From: Domibacillus epiphyticus | GTDB lineage: Bacteria > Bacillota > Bacilli > Bacillales > Domibacillaceae | Reading direction: 5' to 3' | DNA: 64,000 bases | Assembly (NCBI RefSeq): GCF_001975785.1 | Contig: NZ_MSFI01000020.1 | Location: 62,001 to 126,000 of the forward strand | Shown: positions 34,053 to 43,730 of the stretch, piece by piece | How positions within the stretch are numbered: the first letter of the stretch is position 1 | Layout: every line of letters starts with the position of its first letter | Made by a program: the position numbers and the translations under genes | Notes under the pieces: model-generated | The model's input: the letters and a program-made list of their open reading frames with translations, nothing else | Databases searched by the model: none | What the model was told of the DNA's origin: nothing

Positions 34053-35036
34053 ATGAAAGCAGTTGTTGTTCGGGAATTTGGCGGACCTGAAGTATTAACC
34101 TATATGGATATTGATAAACCTTCAATAAATTCAAAACAAGTGTTAATTCGTGTTGCAGCTACTGGTGTCAACTTTGCAGATATTAAGTCAAGGTACGGTA
34201 ACTACCATGGAGCCGGACAGCCTCCCTTTATACCAGGATTGGATGCTGCAGGTATTATTGAGGAAACAGGCTCGGAAGTTCAACATTTAAAAGCAGGGCA
34301 GCGAGTCATTGCTTTTCCGAAAAACGGGTCTTATGCGGAATATGTCGCTGCGGATGAAAATCTTACGTTTGTTCTTCCTGACAATATAGACTTTAATATC
34401 GCAGCCGCTTGTCCGACTGTTTCGTTCACTTCGTATAAGCTTCTCGCCGATGTAGCAAGACTGGAGCCCGGTGAAACGGTTCTTATTCACTCGGCTGCCG
34501 GTGGGATTGGAACAACGGCAATTCAACTTGCCAAAATTTTAGGTGCAGGCCATGTGATTGGAACAGTAGGGAATATAAATAAGGCGGCCATCGCACTTGA
34601 AGCAGGAGCCGACCAGGTTATATGCTATGAGCAGGATGACTTTTCAGTAAAAGTAAATGAATTAACGGATGGTCAAGGTGTAGATGTCATTTTAGATTCT
34701 ATCTCTGGTCAAGTGTCAGAAAAAAGCCTTGCTTGTCTGGCGAAGTATGGAAGATTAGTTAATTTCGGTATTTCAAGTGGAAAGGCAGGACAAATTAAGA
34801 CGACAGATTTACATTCGAGCTGTCGTTCTGTTCTCGGGTTTAGTTTAGGGACGACTAGATCCCATCGGCCGCACCTATTAAAAGATACAGCCAATAAGGT
34901 GCTTCCTTATCTGGCAGACGGCCGTTTAGAGATGAAAATTGGAAAGAGATTTTCTTTGGGTGAATCTGCTAAAGCGCATCAGTGGGTGGAAAGCAGAAAG
35001 AGCACAGGAAAAGTGTTATTGGATGTAACAAAATAA
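34053..35036 (+). CDS. NADPH:quinone oxidoreductase-type zinc-independent medium-chain dehydrogenase
   Basis: The 327-residue protein has the MDR fold: MKAVVVREFGGPEVLTYMDI start, GVNFADIKSRYG, PGLDAAGIIEETG and the nucleotide motif IHSAAGGIGTTAIQLAK. The structural and catalytic zinc Cys are absent, as in the Qor group that reduces quinones or enones with NADPH. It is separated from the dicarboxylate cluster by a terminator and probably has its own promoter. A link to that pathway (for example an enoyl reduction) is possible but unsupported. Confidence 0.88.
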   Translation: MKAVVVREFGGPEVLTYMDIDKPSINSKQVLIRVAATGVNFADIKSRYGNYHGAGQPPFIPGLDAAGIIEETGSEVQHLKAGQRVIAFPKNGSYAEYVAADENLTFVLPDNIDFNIAAACPTVSFTSYKLLADVARLEPGETVLIHSAAGGIGTTAIQLAKILGAGHVIGTVGNINKAAIALEAGADQVICYEQDDFSVKVNELTDGQGVDVILDSISGQVSEKSLACLAKYGRLVNFGISSGKAGQIKTTDLHSSCRSVLGFSLGTTRSHRPHLLKDTANKVLPYLADGRLEMKIGKRFSLGESAKAHQWVESRKSTGKVLLDVTK

Positions 35037-35127
35037 CATGAAAATCTGTGCAACCTACTGATCTAAATGAATTGAACGATATGAGAATAAGGTTGATGGT
35101 AGAACTGAATAAAATTTGTTAGTACTG

Positions 35128-35166
35128 AAAACCGCCGCCGGCAATGAACTCGGGTGGCGGTTTTTT
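35128..35166 (+). terminator. Terminator after quinone oxidoreductase gene
   Basis: AAAACCGCC pairs with GGCGGTTTT over a long loop containing a second small pairing, followed by six T. The hairpin lies about 90 bases after the stop. Confidence 0.7.
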
Positions 35167-35254
35167 GATCCATTCAAGTGTGTAATTCATACACCGTCAG
35201 GAAATACTACGAGCGTGCAAGTGCACAAATTTTTATTTCTGACGGAGGGATAAA

Positions 35255-35767
35255 ATGGGGATTTTAAGTGGAAATCCGAAAGATGAACCATTGCACTACG
35301 GAGAAGCTATGGCCGTATGGACATCTTCACTGACGGCTAAAAGCATGATTGCTGGCTATAGCACGCTGATCAATCATGCGGGAGACCAGGATTTGAAAAA
35401 GCTGATTGAAGAAGCAATAAAGATGGGAAAGTCGGAAATGACAGAGCTGGATCAAGTATTGAAAGAAAATGGGATTGCTCTCCCTCCTGCGCCTCCTGAA
35501 CGTCCTGAGGCAAAGTTAGATGATATTCCGGCCGGCGCACGATTTCAAGATCCGGAAATAGCCGCCAATCTTTCCCGGGATGTCGCTACGGGATTGAGTG
35601 CCTGCAGCATGGCAATGGGCCAGTCGATTCGTGAAGATATTGGCGCGATGTTTGCAAAGTTTCATGCCGAGAAAGCAAGACTTGGCGGTGAATGTTTGAG
35701 ATTAAACAAAGAAAAAGGATGGCTTGTACCACCGCCGCTTCTTCACGATCCGGTCGAAAAGAAGTAA
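35255..35767 (+). CDS. DUF3231 family protein, spore-related by family
   Basis: The 170-residue protein has one DUF3231 unit: GNPKDEPLHYGEAMAVWTSSLTAKSMIAGYSTLINHAGDQDLKKLIEEA, a helical bundle resembling spore coat protein F-like domains, and a proline-rich linker ALPPAPPERPEAKLDD. Members are usually one or two units of about 165 residues in sporulating Bacillaceae. Its exact role is unknown. The ribosome site is GACGGAGGG. It is monocistronic with its own terminator. Confidence 0.82.
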   Translation: MGILSGNPKDEPLHYGEAMAVWTSSLTAKSMIAGYSTLINHAGDQDLKKLIEEAIKMGKSEMTELDQVLKENGIALPPAPPERPEAKLDDIPAGARFQDPEIAANLSRDVATGLSACSMAMGQSIREDIGAMFAKFHAEKARLGGECLRLNKEKGWLVPPPLLHDPVEKK

Positions 35768-35774
35768 CATAAAA

Positions 35775-35818
35775 TGCCCCGAAAACAGAGATGCATTCTC
35801 GTTTTTGGGGTCTTTTTT
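35775..35818 (+). terminator. Terminator after DUF3231 gene
   Basis: CCCCGAAAAC pairs with GTTTTTGGGG around a 13-base loop, then a T run. Confidence 0.75.
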
Positions 35819-35959
35819 GTCGTTTTCATTCATTATTCCAAAGTATAGTGGGCAGCTAACTGTTTTTAAGGGCGTGCAGGGTTATAAGTAGTATTTGTTT
35901 ATGCTTTACTTTATAATGAGTGCTGTTGAAATATTTTTAACAATAAAGGAGTTTTTAAA

Positions 35960-36226
35960 ATGGCTGAAAAAACATTTACAATTATTGACGAAACAGGCAT
36001 CCATGCACGTCCCGCAACAGTTCTTGTGCAGGCGGCTTCTAAATTTAGCTCAGATGTAACAATGGAATACAATGGGAAAACCGTGAATTTAAAATCCATC
36101 ATGGGCGTTATGTCTCTTGGCATTCCAAAGGGCGCATCTGTAAAAATTGCAGCAAACGGTTCAGACGCTGAAGAAGCAATTGAGTCTCTTACAGAAACAA
36201 TGAAATCATCAGGTCTTGGCGAATAA
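35960..36226 (+). CDS. ptsH: HPr phosphocarrier protein of the PTS
   Basis: The 88-residue protein is a standard HPr: active-site His15 in [16 protein letters not shown] and regulatory Ser46 in [16 protein letters not shown]. Having His15, it is HPr and not Crh. HPr carries phosphate from enzyme I to EIIA domains; when phosphorylated on Ser46 it partners CcpA. It stands alone: ptsI, which normally follows ptsH in Bacillus, is absent. The mannitol EIICB gene follows after a terminator. The ribosome site is AAAGGAG. Confidence 0.95.
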   Translation: MAEKTFTIIDETGIHARPATVLVQAASKFSSDVTMEYNGKTVNLKSIMGVMSLGIPKGASVKIAANGSDAEEAIESLTETMKSSGLGE

Positions 36227-36237
36227 TTAGCCTTTTA

Positions 36238-36266
36238 AACCACCGAACTTGTTCGGTGGTTTTTTG
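36238..36266 (+). terminator. Terminator after ptsH
   Basis: AAACCACCGAA/TTCGGTGGTTT with a CTTG loop and T run. Confidence 0.92.
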
Positions 36267-36329
36267 TTTATTCAATGATGACAACATTGACTTTGCCAAA
36301 ACAGTGTTTTCTATTGATTGTTTATAATC

Positions 36330-36343
36330 TGAAACCGCTTTAT
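36330..36343 (+). promoter_or_regulatory. Possible cre (CcpA) site upstream of mtlA
   Basis: TGAAACCGCTTTAT fits the cre consensus except for its last two bases, and lies 60 bases before the mtlA start. Confidence 0.4.
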
Positions 36344-36403
36344 TATAAACATACAGACAGAGATAGCAAGACATACTGAAATAACGAGAAAGGGGTTTTA
36401 CAG

Positions 36404-37837
36404 ATGAACAATCAAACGCAGCCAAAAGCGGATGTGCGTGTAAAAATACAGCGTTTCGGCAGTCATTTAAGCGGTATGATTATGCCGAATATAGGCGCAT
36501 TCATTGCCTGGGGTCTTATTACTGCTTTATTTATTCCAACAGGATGGTTTCCGAACGAGGATTTAGCAAAACTTGTTGGACCAATGATTACATTCTTGCT
36601 GCCAATCTTAATTGGTTTTACAGGTGGACGTATAGTATATGATCTTCGAGGCGGTGTCGTTGGTGCGACAGCAACAATGGGGGTAATTGTCGGTTCAGAC
36701 ATTCCGATGTTCCTCGGCGCTATGATCATGGGTCCTCTCGGTGGTTATGCGATTAAAAAGTTTGACCAGATGATAGACGGAAAAGTGAAATCCGGCTTTG
36801 AAATGCTTGTCAACAACTTTTCAGCCGGCATCATCGGTGGTATTTTAACGCTGATTGCGTATAAAGCAATCGGACCGGTTGTTCTCACGCTCAACAAAAC
36901 ATTGGCAGCAGGTGTTCAAGTTATTGTCGATGCGAATTTGCTTCCACTGGCAAGCATTTTTATTGAGCCGGCGAAAGTGCTGTTCTTGAACAACGCGATT
37001 AACCACGGAATTTTAAGCCCGATTGGAATTGAAGAGGCAGCAAGTGCGGGAAAATCTATTCTTTTCCTTCTTGAGTCAAACCCGGGACCGGGTCTTGGTA
37101 TCTTGCTTGCGTACATGTTCTTTGGAAAAGGAATGGCGAAACAGTCCGCACCTGGTGCAGTGATCATTCACTTCCTCGGCGGAATTCACGAAATTTACTT
37201 CCCTTACATTTTAATGAAGCCACTGCTTTTAATTGCAGCAATTGCGGGCGGTGCAACAGGCATATTCACATTCTTGTTGTTTAATGCAGGACTTTCAGCG
37301 GCGCCATCACCAGGCAGTATCTTTGCCTTGATGATCATGTCTCCGCCAGGAAATCACATTGGCGTCCTTGCGGGTGTACTTGCAGCAGCAATTGTATCAT
37401 TCTTGATCTCAGCTGTGATTTTGAAAGGTTCAAAAGATACAGATGAGCAGGATCTAGCAAAAGCGGCAGAACAAACATCTGCTCTTAAAGGAAAAGAAAG
37501 CCACGCTTCTTCTCTTGTGAAAAAAGAAGATCAGCCAGCAGAAAACACAGCTGCACTTGGAAATGTTCAAAAAATCATTTTTGCCTGTGATGCAGGAATG
37601 GGCTCAAGTGCAATGGGCGCATCCATTTTGAAAAACAAAGTGAAAAAAGCGGAGATTGATGTTCATGTATCCAATACATCCATCAGCAATCTGCCTGATG
37701 ATGCCGATGTGGTCATTACCCATAAAGATCTAACCGATCGTGCGAAAGAAAAACTGCCAAACGCACATCATATTTCGGTTGAAAACTTCTTAAACAGCCC
37801 AAGGTATGATGAATTAATGGAGCAGTTAAAGAAATAA
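36404..37837 (+). CDS. mtlA: PTS mannitol permease EIICB
   Basis: The 477-residue protein has an EIIC membrane domain (about residues 20-340, MIMPNIGAFIAWGLITALF, GGRIVYDLRGGVVGATATMGVI). A charged linker leads to an EIIB domain with the phosphorylated Cys in IIFACDAGMGSSAMGASIL. It takes up mannitol with phosphorylation. The A domain is missing and is supplied by mtlF. The order mtlA-mtlR-mtlF-mtlD is the one known from Geobacillus stearothermophilus. Confidence 0.96.
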   Translation: MNNQTQPKADVRVKIQRFGSHLSGMIMPNIGAFIAWGLITALFIPTGWFPNEDLAKLVGPMITFLLPILIGFTGGRIVYDLRGGVVGATATMGVIVGSDIPMFLGAMIMGPLGGYAIKKFDQMIDGKVKSGFEMLVNNFSAGIIGGILTLIAYKAIGPVVLTLNKTLAAGVQVIVDANLLPLASIFIEPAKVLFLNNAINHGILSPIGIEEAASAGKSILFLLESNPGPGLGILLAYMFFGKGMAKQSAPGAVIIHFLGGIHEIYFPYILMKPLLLIAAIAGGATGIFTFLLFNAGLSAAPSPGSIFALMIMSPPGNHIGVLAGVLAAAIVSFLISAVILKGSKDTDEQDLAKAAEQTSALKGKESHASSLVKKEDQPAENTAALGNVQKIIFACDAGMGSSAMGASILKNKVKKAEIDVHVSNTSISNLPDDADVVITHKDLTDRAKEKLPNAHHISVENFLNSPRYDELMEQLKK

Positions 37838-37847
37838 TAATATGGAC

Positions 37848-37878
37848 GATCCCGCCGTTTCGTAACGGCGGGATCATT
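37848..37878 (+). terminator. Terminator after mtlA
   Basis: GATCCCGCCGTT/AACGGCGGGATC with a TCGT loop, then ATTTTATT. Read-through may still feed mtlR. Confidence 0.85.
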
Positions 37879-38068
37879 TTATTAATATGGTGATCAAATG
37901 AAAAGTCATGCCAAAGTGTTTTTCTCACTTTAATTATGGCAACAAGTTATTTGACGAAATGATTTTTTTCTTTAGTTGAAGCGGTAGTTTGACAGGTTTA
38001 TGATGTAGAAGAAGAGACGTATTGTAAAAAGTTGTCACAGTTTATTCCTGGAAAAGGGGGTTCTGGGC

Positions 38069-40171
38069 ATGTATGTTTCTGCACGTGAAAGGCTGATTCT
38101 CGATCTCTTGCTTGATCGAAATGAAGAAATGACGGTGAAGGAGCTTGCAGATGACATTGATGTCAGCGTTCGAACGGTTCACCGCGATTTAAAAGGAATT
38201 GAAAAGACGCTTGAAACGAATGGTTTGCAATTGGTTAAGAAATCAGGTGTCGGCATCCAAATTGTGGGGAAGAAAGAAAAAATGGATGAGCTGAAGCTCG
38301 CCATTTCACATCTTTCCTACAGTGAATACACGCCGGACGAGCGCCAAACAATGATTCTATGCGCATTGCTTGAGTCAGTTGAGCCTGTAAAACTGATAGG
38401 ACTTGCTAATGATTTACATGTAACAATTGCCACAGTCAGCAGCGACTTAACGAAACTCGAAAGCCGAATTGAGCCATTTCAGCTGAAGTTAGTTCGGAAA
38501 CGTGGATATGGCGTTGAACTGAAAGGCACTGAAACCGCAAAACGAAGGGCTATGAGCAGCATTATTGCCGAACATGTCAATGAAGTGGATTTTTTAGCAA
38601 TTGTGAAAGAAAGCATTCAAAAAAAATCTATTCATGCGACAGAGTCCATTTCAGAGCGGCTGCTTGGTCTCGTTGAAAAGAAAAAATTACTTGTTGTTGA
38701 GCAAGTGGTGAAGGATATTAATGCCGGTTTGCCATACGCGATCGCGGATAGCGCTCATATTGGACTAGTTGTCCATTTAGCCCTTGCGATCGAGCGAATT
38801 GAACGGGGCGGAAATATTCAAATGGAACATGCCTACTTGCAGCACCTGCAGGCAGCTCCTGAATATGAAATTGCTTCTGAAATGACCGAGAAGCTGAAGG
38901 CTTTTTTTCAAATGGACATTCCAGAAGCGGAAATTGGTTATATTACGATGCATTTACAAGGGGCAAAACTGCGTCACGATAAAGAATACGTACTCGAAGA
39001 ATCAAGTTTTCAAGTGGCGGTAAAAGCAAAAAGCCTCATCCAGTTTATTGAAAAAAAGCTGTCGGCCGATTTGATAAATAATCAGTCACTTTTTGAAGGA
39101 CTTGTAGTTCATTTGAAACCAGCGATGTACCGTATTCATCAGAAAATGGGAATCTCAAATCCCCTTATTGGACGCATTAAAGAAGATTACAGTTATTTGT
39201 TTAATGTCGTGAAAGAAGGTGTGCAGCACGTCTTTCCAAACGTAACAGTCCCGGATGAGGAAATTGGCTATCTCGTCATGCATTTCGGGTCGGCTTTGCC
39301 CGGTGCGCAGGTATCTGGACCTTTAAAAGCGTATATTATCTGTTCAACCGGAATTGGTACATCAAAAATGCTTGCTTCAAGGCTGAAGCAGGAAATTCCG
39401 GAATTGACCGGGTTGAAAAATATTTCGTTATTTGAATTAAACAATACAGAGATTGATGAAGATGACTTAGTGATTTCAACGATTCACCTTCCGGATTTTC
39501 CTTATGAGCATATCGTGGTCAGTCCGATGCTGACGAAAGATGAACTGACAAAAGTCCGTTCCTTCATAAAAAGACGTGCTGCGATTTTATCAAAAAAGAA
39601 GCCGGAAAAGATAATCACCAAGACCCGATCCGCTTCGCAAATTGAGCAATCCGTCAAAAGTATTCATCATTATACAGGCGGGATCATGGATCTGCTCTCT
39701 CAGTTTTCAGTAACAGCAGCTGGAAAACATCAGGCAGAACAAGTTCTCAAAAAGGCTTGCGGACAACTCACTACACTTCGGTCAGTTGACGCGGTTGTGG
39801 ATGCACTGCTTGAACGGGAAAAACTTGGGGGCATTGGGATTCCTGGAACAAAAATCGCATTTTTTCATACGCGCCATTCCGATGTTTTGAAGCCATCTGT
39901 GACGATTCATAGGATGGATGAACCGGTTGTCTTGAGTGGTATGGATGAGGCCGACATGAAAGTGGACGTTATATTGATGTTGCTGTCGCCTGATCCTTAT
40001 CATACAGAAGGGCTTGAGGTGTTAAGTTACGTAAGTGCGATGACGATTGAAAGTGACGACAGCATAGCCTTGTTTCAATCAGGACAGGAAAAGGAAATAA
40101 AAGAATGGATGGCATCAAAATTTGAACTGTTTTTGAATGAAAAAATAAATGAATTGAGGAGTGTTGAATAA
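38069..40171 (+). CDS. mtlR: Mannitol operon transcriptional activator with two PRDs and EIIB/EIIA domains
   Basis: The 700-residue regulator has two N-terminal helix-turn-helix regions (VKELADDIDVSVRTVHRDLKG) and two PTS regulation domains (HLALAIERIERGG, EIGYITMHLQGA; LVVHLKPAMYRI, EIGYLVMHFG). An EIIB-Gat-like domain with a Cys (AYIICSTGIGTSKML) follows, then a C-terminal EIIA-like domain (GIPGTKIAFFHTRHSDVLKP). This is the full MtlR architecture. Its activity is set by HPr-P and EII phosphorylation. The ribosome site is AAAAGGGGGTT. Its stop overlaps the mtlF start by one base. Confidence 0.95.
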   Translation: MYVSARERLILDLLLDRNEEMTVKELADDIDVSVRTVHRDLKGIEKTLETNGLQLVKKSGVGIQIVGKKEKMDELKLAISHLSYSEYTPDERQTMILCALLESVEPVKLIGLANDLHVTIATVSSDLTKLESRIEPFQLKLVRKRGYGVELKGTETAKRRAMSSIIAEHVNEVDFLAIVKESIQKKSIHATESISERLLGLVEKKKLLVVEQVVKDINAGLPYAIADSAHIGLVVHLALAIERIERGGNIQMEHAYLQHLQAAPEYEIASEMTEKLKAFFQMDIPEAEIGYITMHLQGAKLRHDKEYVLEESSFQVAVKAKSLIQFIEKKLSADLINNQSLFEGLVVHLKPAMYRIHQKMGISNPLIGRIKEDYSYLFNVVKEGVQHVFPNVTVPDEEIGYLVMHFGSALPGAQVSGPLKAYIICSTGIGTSKMLASRLKQEIPELTGLKNISLFELNNTEIDEDDLVISTIHLPDFPYEHIVVSPMLTKDELTKVRSFIKRRAAILSKKKPEKIITKTRSASQIEQSVKSIHHYTGGIMDLLSQFSVTAAGKHQAEQVLKKACGQLTTLRSVDAVVDALLEREKLGGIGIPGTKIAFFHTRHSDVLKPSVTIHRMDEPVVLSGMDEADMKVDVILMLLSPDPYHTEGLEVLSYVSAMTIESDDSIALFQSGQEKEIKEWMASKFELFLNEKINELRSVE

Positions 40172-40599
40172 TGTCAATTTTATCAGCTGAAAATATCGTG
40201 TTAAATAAAGTGGCGGCAACGAAAGAAGAAGCGATCCGAGCAACGGGCCAGGTGCTTGTAGATAGAGGATACGTGGAGCCATCGTACATTGAAAAAATGC
40301 TTGAGCGTGAAGAACTAACAACTACTTATATGGGGAATTATGTGGCTATTCCGCATGGGACAGAAGACGGGAAATCAGCGGTGAAAGAGTCGGGTCTATC
40401 GATTATTCAAGTGCCGGATGGTGTTGATTTTGATGGAAACGTTGTAAAACTATTGATCGGGATTGCGGGTAAAGGTGATGAACACCTTGAGATTTTGTCA
40501 CAAATTGCGATTGTTTGCTCTGAGGAAGAGAATGTGATGAAAATTGTGAATGCGTCTTCGAAAGAGGAAATTTTAGCGATGTTTGACGAGGTGAACTAA
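40171..40599 (+). CDS. mtlF: PTS mannitol-specific EIIA
   Basis: The 142-residue EIIA protein has the active-site His in NYVAIPHGTEDGK and the ending typical of mannitol/fructose EIIA. It passes phosphate from HPr to the B domain of MtlA. The start overlaps the mtlR stop (TAATG), and mtlD begins two bases after its stop, so the three genes form one unit. Confidence 0.95.
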   Translation: MSILSAENIVLNKVAATKEEAIRATGQVLVDRGYVEPSYIEKMLEREELTTTYMGNYVAIPHGTEDGKSAVKESGLSIIQVPDGVDFDGNVVKLLIGIAGKGDEHLEILSQIAIVCSEEENVMKIVNASSKEEILAMFDEVN

Positions 40600-40600
40600 T

Positions 40601-41749
40601 ATGTTGGCTGTTCATTTTGGAGCCGGAAATATTGGCCGCGGATTTATCGGAAGTCTTCTGTATCAGTCCGGTTTTGAAACGTGCTTTGTGGATGTGAACA
40701 ATGAGCTTGTTGATTTGATCAATGAAAAAGGTGAGTACCGGGTCGTGCTGGCGGATCAATCGCATGAAGAACTTCTCGTGAAAAATGTGCGGGCAATTAA
40801 CAGCGCGGCTGATGCTGACAAAGTGATTGACGCAATTGCGAAGGCTGATCTTGTAACGGCAGCAGTTGGACCAAATATCTTGCCGCTTATTTCAGGGCTT
40901 ATTGCAGAAGGGTTAAAAAAACGCACATCGCCAGTGAATGTGATTGCCTGTGAAAACATGGTCGGCGGCAGCACACTTTTGAAAGAAAAGGTTTATGAAA
41001 AAGTGACGGAAGAAGAACAGAAGGCATTTGACGAACGCGTTGGTTTTCCCGACGCGGCAGTCGATCGGATCGTACCGAATCAATCAAATGAAGATAAATT
41101 GATGGTCACTGTAGAACCATTTTATGAGTGGGCAGTTGACGAAACAAAAATTGCCGGTGAAAAGCCGCCTGTTGAAGGAATTACATGGGTGAGCGACTTA
41201 ACGCCGTATATTGAACGGAAACTATTTACAGTAAATACGGGTCATGCGGTCGCAGCGTACTTTGGCAAGCAGTCGGGTGCTGAAACAATCAATGAAGCTC
41301 TTGAATCAGACAAAATTCAACACCTGTTATCTGAAACGCTGAAAGAAACAGGCCAGTTTTTAGTGAAGAAATATGGTTTTGATTCAGCAGCTCATGACGC
41401 GTATATTAAGAAAATTATCGGCCGGTTTGCCAATCCTTTTATATCAGATGAAGTAACACGTGTCGGTCGTTCTCCAATCCGAAAACTTGGAGCAAAAGAC
41501 CGTCTCGTCAGCCCTGCCGTTCAATACGCAGAACTGCTTGGCAAGACACCAGTTTATTTAGCAAAAAGCATCGCAGCAGCACTTCTGTACGATTACCCAC
41601 AGGATCCGGAATCAGTGGAAGTACAGGAGACAATCCATCAAAAGGGTCTTTCGGCTGCAATCACGATATTTACACAGCTTCAAGAAGACCAGCCATTGTT
41701 TAAAGAAATCGTCAAACAGTACGAAGACATCGAGAAAAACGGAATATAA
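40601..41749 (+). CDS. mtlD: Mannitol-1-phosphate 5-dehydrogenase
   Basis: The 382-residue protein opens with the nucleotide-binding MLAVHFGAGNIGRGFIGSLL. It has NMVGGSTLLKEKV, the VNTGHAVAAYFG segment with active-site residues and DRIVPNQ. It oxidises mannitol 1-phosphate to fructose 6-phosphate with NAD. Length and motifs match MtlD throughout. Confidence 0.96.
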   Translation: MLAVHFGAGNIGRGFIGSLLYQSGFETCFVDVNNELVDLINEKGEYRVVLADQSHEELLVKNVRAINSAADADKVIDAIAKADLVTAAVGPNILPLISGLIAEGLKKRTSPVNVIACENMVGGSTLLKEKVYEKVTEEEQKAFDERVGFPDAAVDRIVPNQSNEDKLMVTVEPFYEWAVDETKIAGEKPPVEGITWVSDLTPYIERKLFTVNTGHAVAAYFGKQSGAETINEALESDKIQHLLSETLKETGQFLVKKYGFDSAAHDAYIKKIIGRFANPFISDEVTRVGRSPIRKLGAKDRLVSPAVQYAELLGKTPVYLAKSIAAALLYDYPQDPESVEVQETIHQKGLSAAITIFTQLQEDQPLFKEIVKQYEDIEKNGI

Positions 41750-41753
41750 TGAC

Positions 41754-41791
41754 GAAACTGCTCAGGTATCTGCCGGGCAGTTTTTTTATCC
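41754..41791 (+). terminator. Terminator of the mannitol operon
   Basis: AAACTGCTC pairs with GGGCAGTTT over an 11-base loop, then seven T. Confidence 0.85.
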
Positions 41792-41928
41792 TCAAAATTT
41801 CCGTCTTTTAATAGCGAGTGCTAAAAAGATGACTTGCTTTATAGATAAGGAAATAACTACCTTGATAATTTGTATCAAATTATGGTGAAAATAAGCTGTA
41901 AAACATGTTGATAAATGTGGGGGATACT

Positions 41929-43671
41929 ATGCTGAAAGAAGCGATCTATCACCGGGCCAAACATAATTTTGCTTATGCTTATGATGAAGAAACTGTTCAC
42001 ATTTTAATGAAATCGAAAAAAAATGATCTTGAACAAGTTGATTTATTATATGGGGATCCCTACATAGTAAAAGACGGTTCCTGGCAGTTTGAACGGAAAG
42101 AAATGAAACGTTCCGGCTCCGATGAACTGTTTGATTATTGGTTTGCGGCTGTAAAACCTTTCTTTCGCCGCCTCCGATACGGTTTTAAATGTACGGATGG
42201 AAAGGAATCTGTTTTCTATACAGAAAGAGGGTTTTATCGGGAAGCTCCAGAATACAGCGGTGTTTATTTCGCCTTTCCATTTTTACATGCGGTTGATGTA
42301 TTTAAAGCACCAGACTGGGTGAAAGACACCGTCTGGTATCAAATTTTTCCGGAACGGTTTGAAGACGGGGAAACAAGTTTAAATCCAAAAGGGTCAAAAC
42401 CTTGGGGGGATCCTCCAGAAAGAAACAGCTACTTTGGCGGTGACTTTGAAGGAGTTTTAAAACGGTTGGATTATCTTCAGGAATTAGGCGTGAATGGGAT
42501 TTATTTCACACCAATTTTTCAGGCGGAAAGCAATCATAAATACGATACAACCAATTATTTGGCCATTGACCCACAGTTTGGAGACAAACCATTACTAAAA
42601 AAGCTCATTCGCGAATGTCACAGAAGAGGGATAAAAGTGATGCTGGATGCGGTCTTTAACCATTGCGGCCGCTGTTTTGCACCTTTTCAGGATGTGTTGA
42701 AAAACAAGGAAAAATCGCCGTATAAAGACTGGTTTCATATTCATCGGTTTCCCCTGCAAGAAGGATCTGTTATACATTACGATGCATTTGGATTTGAAGA
42801 AACGATGCCCAAGCTTAATACGGAAAATCCGGAAGTGAGAAAGTACCTGCTTCAAACCGCTGTGTATTGGATAAAAGAATTCGATATTGATGCATGGCGT
42901 CTTGACGTTGCGAACGAAGTAAGCCATGATTTCTGGCGTGAGTTCCGGCGCACGGTAAAATCAGTAAAGCCTGATGTGTTTATCCTGGGTGAAATATGGC
43001 ACGACTCAATGGCGTGGCTTCAGGGGGACCAATTTGATTCGGTCATGAATTACCGGTTGGCTGATAGTGTGGTAGATTTTTTCGCCAAGGGAACATTAAC
43101 CGTGGGTCAATTTATGAATGACGTTGTACACCATCTGCACTCGTACCATTTATCGGTCAACGAGGCTGCTTTTAACTTGCTGGGCAGCCATGATACGCCG
43201 AGAATTTTGACCGTTGCAAATGAGGATAAGGACCGCTTGAAGTTGCTATTTGTGTTCCATCTCTCTTTCATAGGAACGCCATGCATCTATTATGGCGATG
43301 AAATCGGCATGACAGGAGGAGCAGATCCGGACTGCCGGAAGTGTATGGTATGGAACGAGGACGAGCAGGACAGAGAGTTGTTTCACTTTGTAAAAAAGTT
43401 AATTGCCATGCGGAAGAAAATTCGTGCTTTTCGCAATGAAGGGGATTTCGCTTTTCTTCCTCTTCATCCTGAAGTCTTGAGCTACACAAGGAAAAATAAA
43501 ACGGAAAAGCTGCTTATTATTCTCAATCCAGCAGAACAAGCAGTTGAAGTGGAATTGCCGCCAAATTTCAGGAGCATGAAAGATCTTTGGACGGGTCATG
43601 TATTGGAATCTTCTGCAGCTCTTATTCAAAGAAAAGGGTTTTTGATTCTTTATCAACAACAAAAAAGATAG
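41929..43671 (+). CDS. Cyclomaltodextrinase / neopullulanase / maltogenic amylase (GH13)
   Basis: The 580-residue cytoplasmic enzyme has an N-terminal CBM34-type domain (residues 1-130, LKEAIYHRAKHNFAYAYD). The GH13 barrel follows with VMLDAVFNHCG, the nucleophile Asp in DAWRLDVANE, the acid Glu in FILGEIWHDS and the third acid in LGSHDTPR. The full N-domain places it with dimeric maltogenic amylases. It breaks cyclodextrins, pullulan or maltodextrins taken into the cell. No maltodextrin transporter is nearby. The start at 41929 follows GTGGGGGAT. Confidence 0.92.
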   Translation: MLKEAIYHRAKHNFAYAYDEETVHILMKSKKNDLEQVDLLYGDPYIVKDGSWQFERKEMKRSGSDELFDYWFAAVKPFFRRLRYGFKCTDGKESVFYTERGFYREAPEYSGVYFAFPFLHAVDVFKAPDWVKDTVWYQIFPERFEDGETSLNPKGSKPWGDPPERNSYFGGDFEGVLKRLDYLQELGVNGIYFTPIFQAESNHKYDTTNYLAIDPQFGDKPLLKKLIRECHRRGIKVMLDAVFNHCGRCFAPFQDVLKNKEKSPYKDWFHIHRFPLQEGSVIHYDAFGFEETMPKLNTENPEVRKYLLQTAVYWIKEFDIDAWRLDVANEVSHDFWREFRRTVKSVKPDVFILGEIWHDSMAWLQGDQFDSVMNYRLADSVVDFFAKGTLTVGQFMNDVVHHLHSYHLSVNEAAFNLLGSHDTPRILTVANEDKDRLKLLFVFHLSFIGTPCIYYGDEIGMTGGADPDCRKCMVWNEDEQDRELFHFVKKLIAMRKKIRAFRNEGDFAFLPLHPEVLSYTRKNKTEKLLIILNPAEQAVEVELPPNFRSMKDLWTGHVLESSAALIQRKGFLILYQQQKR

Positions 43672-43687
43672 AAAAATACAGAATGAA

Positions 43688-43724
43688 AGGGATGCCTCAA
43701 AATTATTTTGAGGCATCCTTTTTT
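43688..43724. terminator. Bidirectional terminator between amylase and YocS-like gene
   Basis: AAGGATGCCTCAAAA/TTTTGAGGCATCCTT with a 4-base loop, T run on the plus strand and a complementary run for the convergent gene. Confidence 0.9.
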
Positions 43725-43730
43725 AAAACA

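Noticed and set aside
35570-35583. CTTTCCCGGGATGT as a Noc site
   Set aside because: Three mismatches, and it lies inside the DUF3231 coding sequence.
38075-38090. CACGTGAAA match to parS at the mtlR start
   Set aside because: Four mismatches; only one arm is kept.
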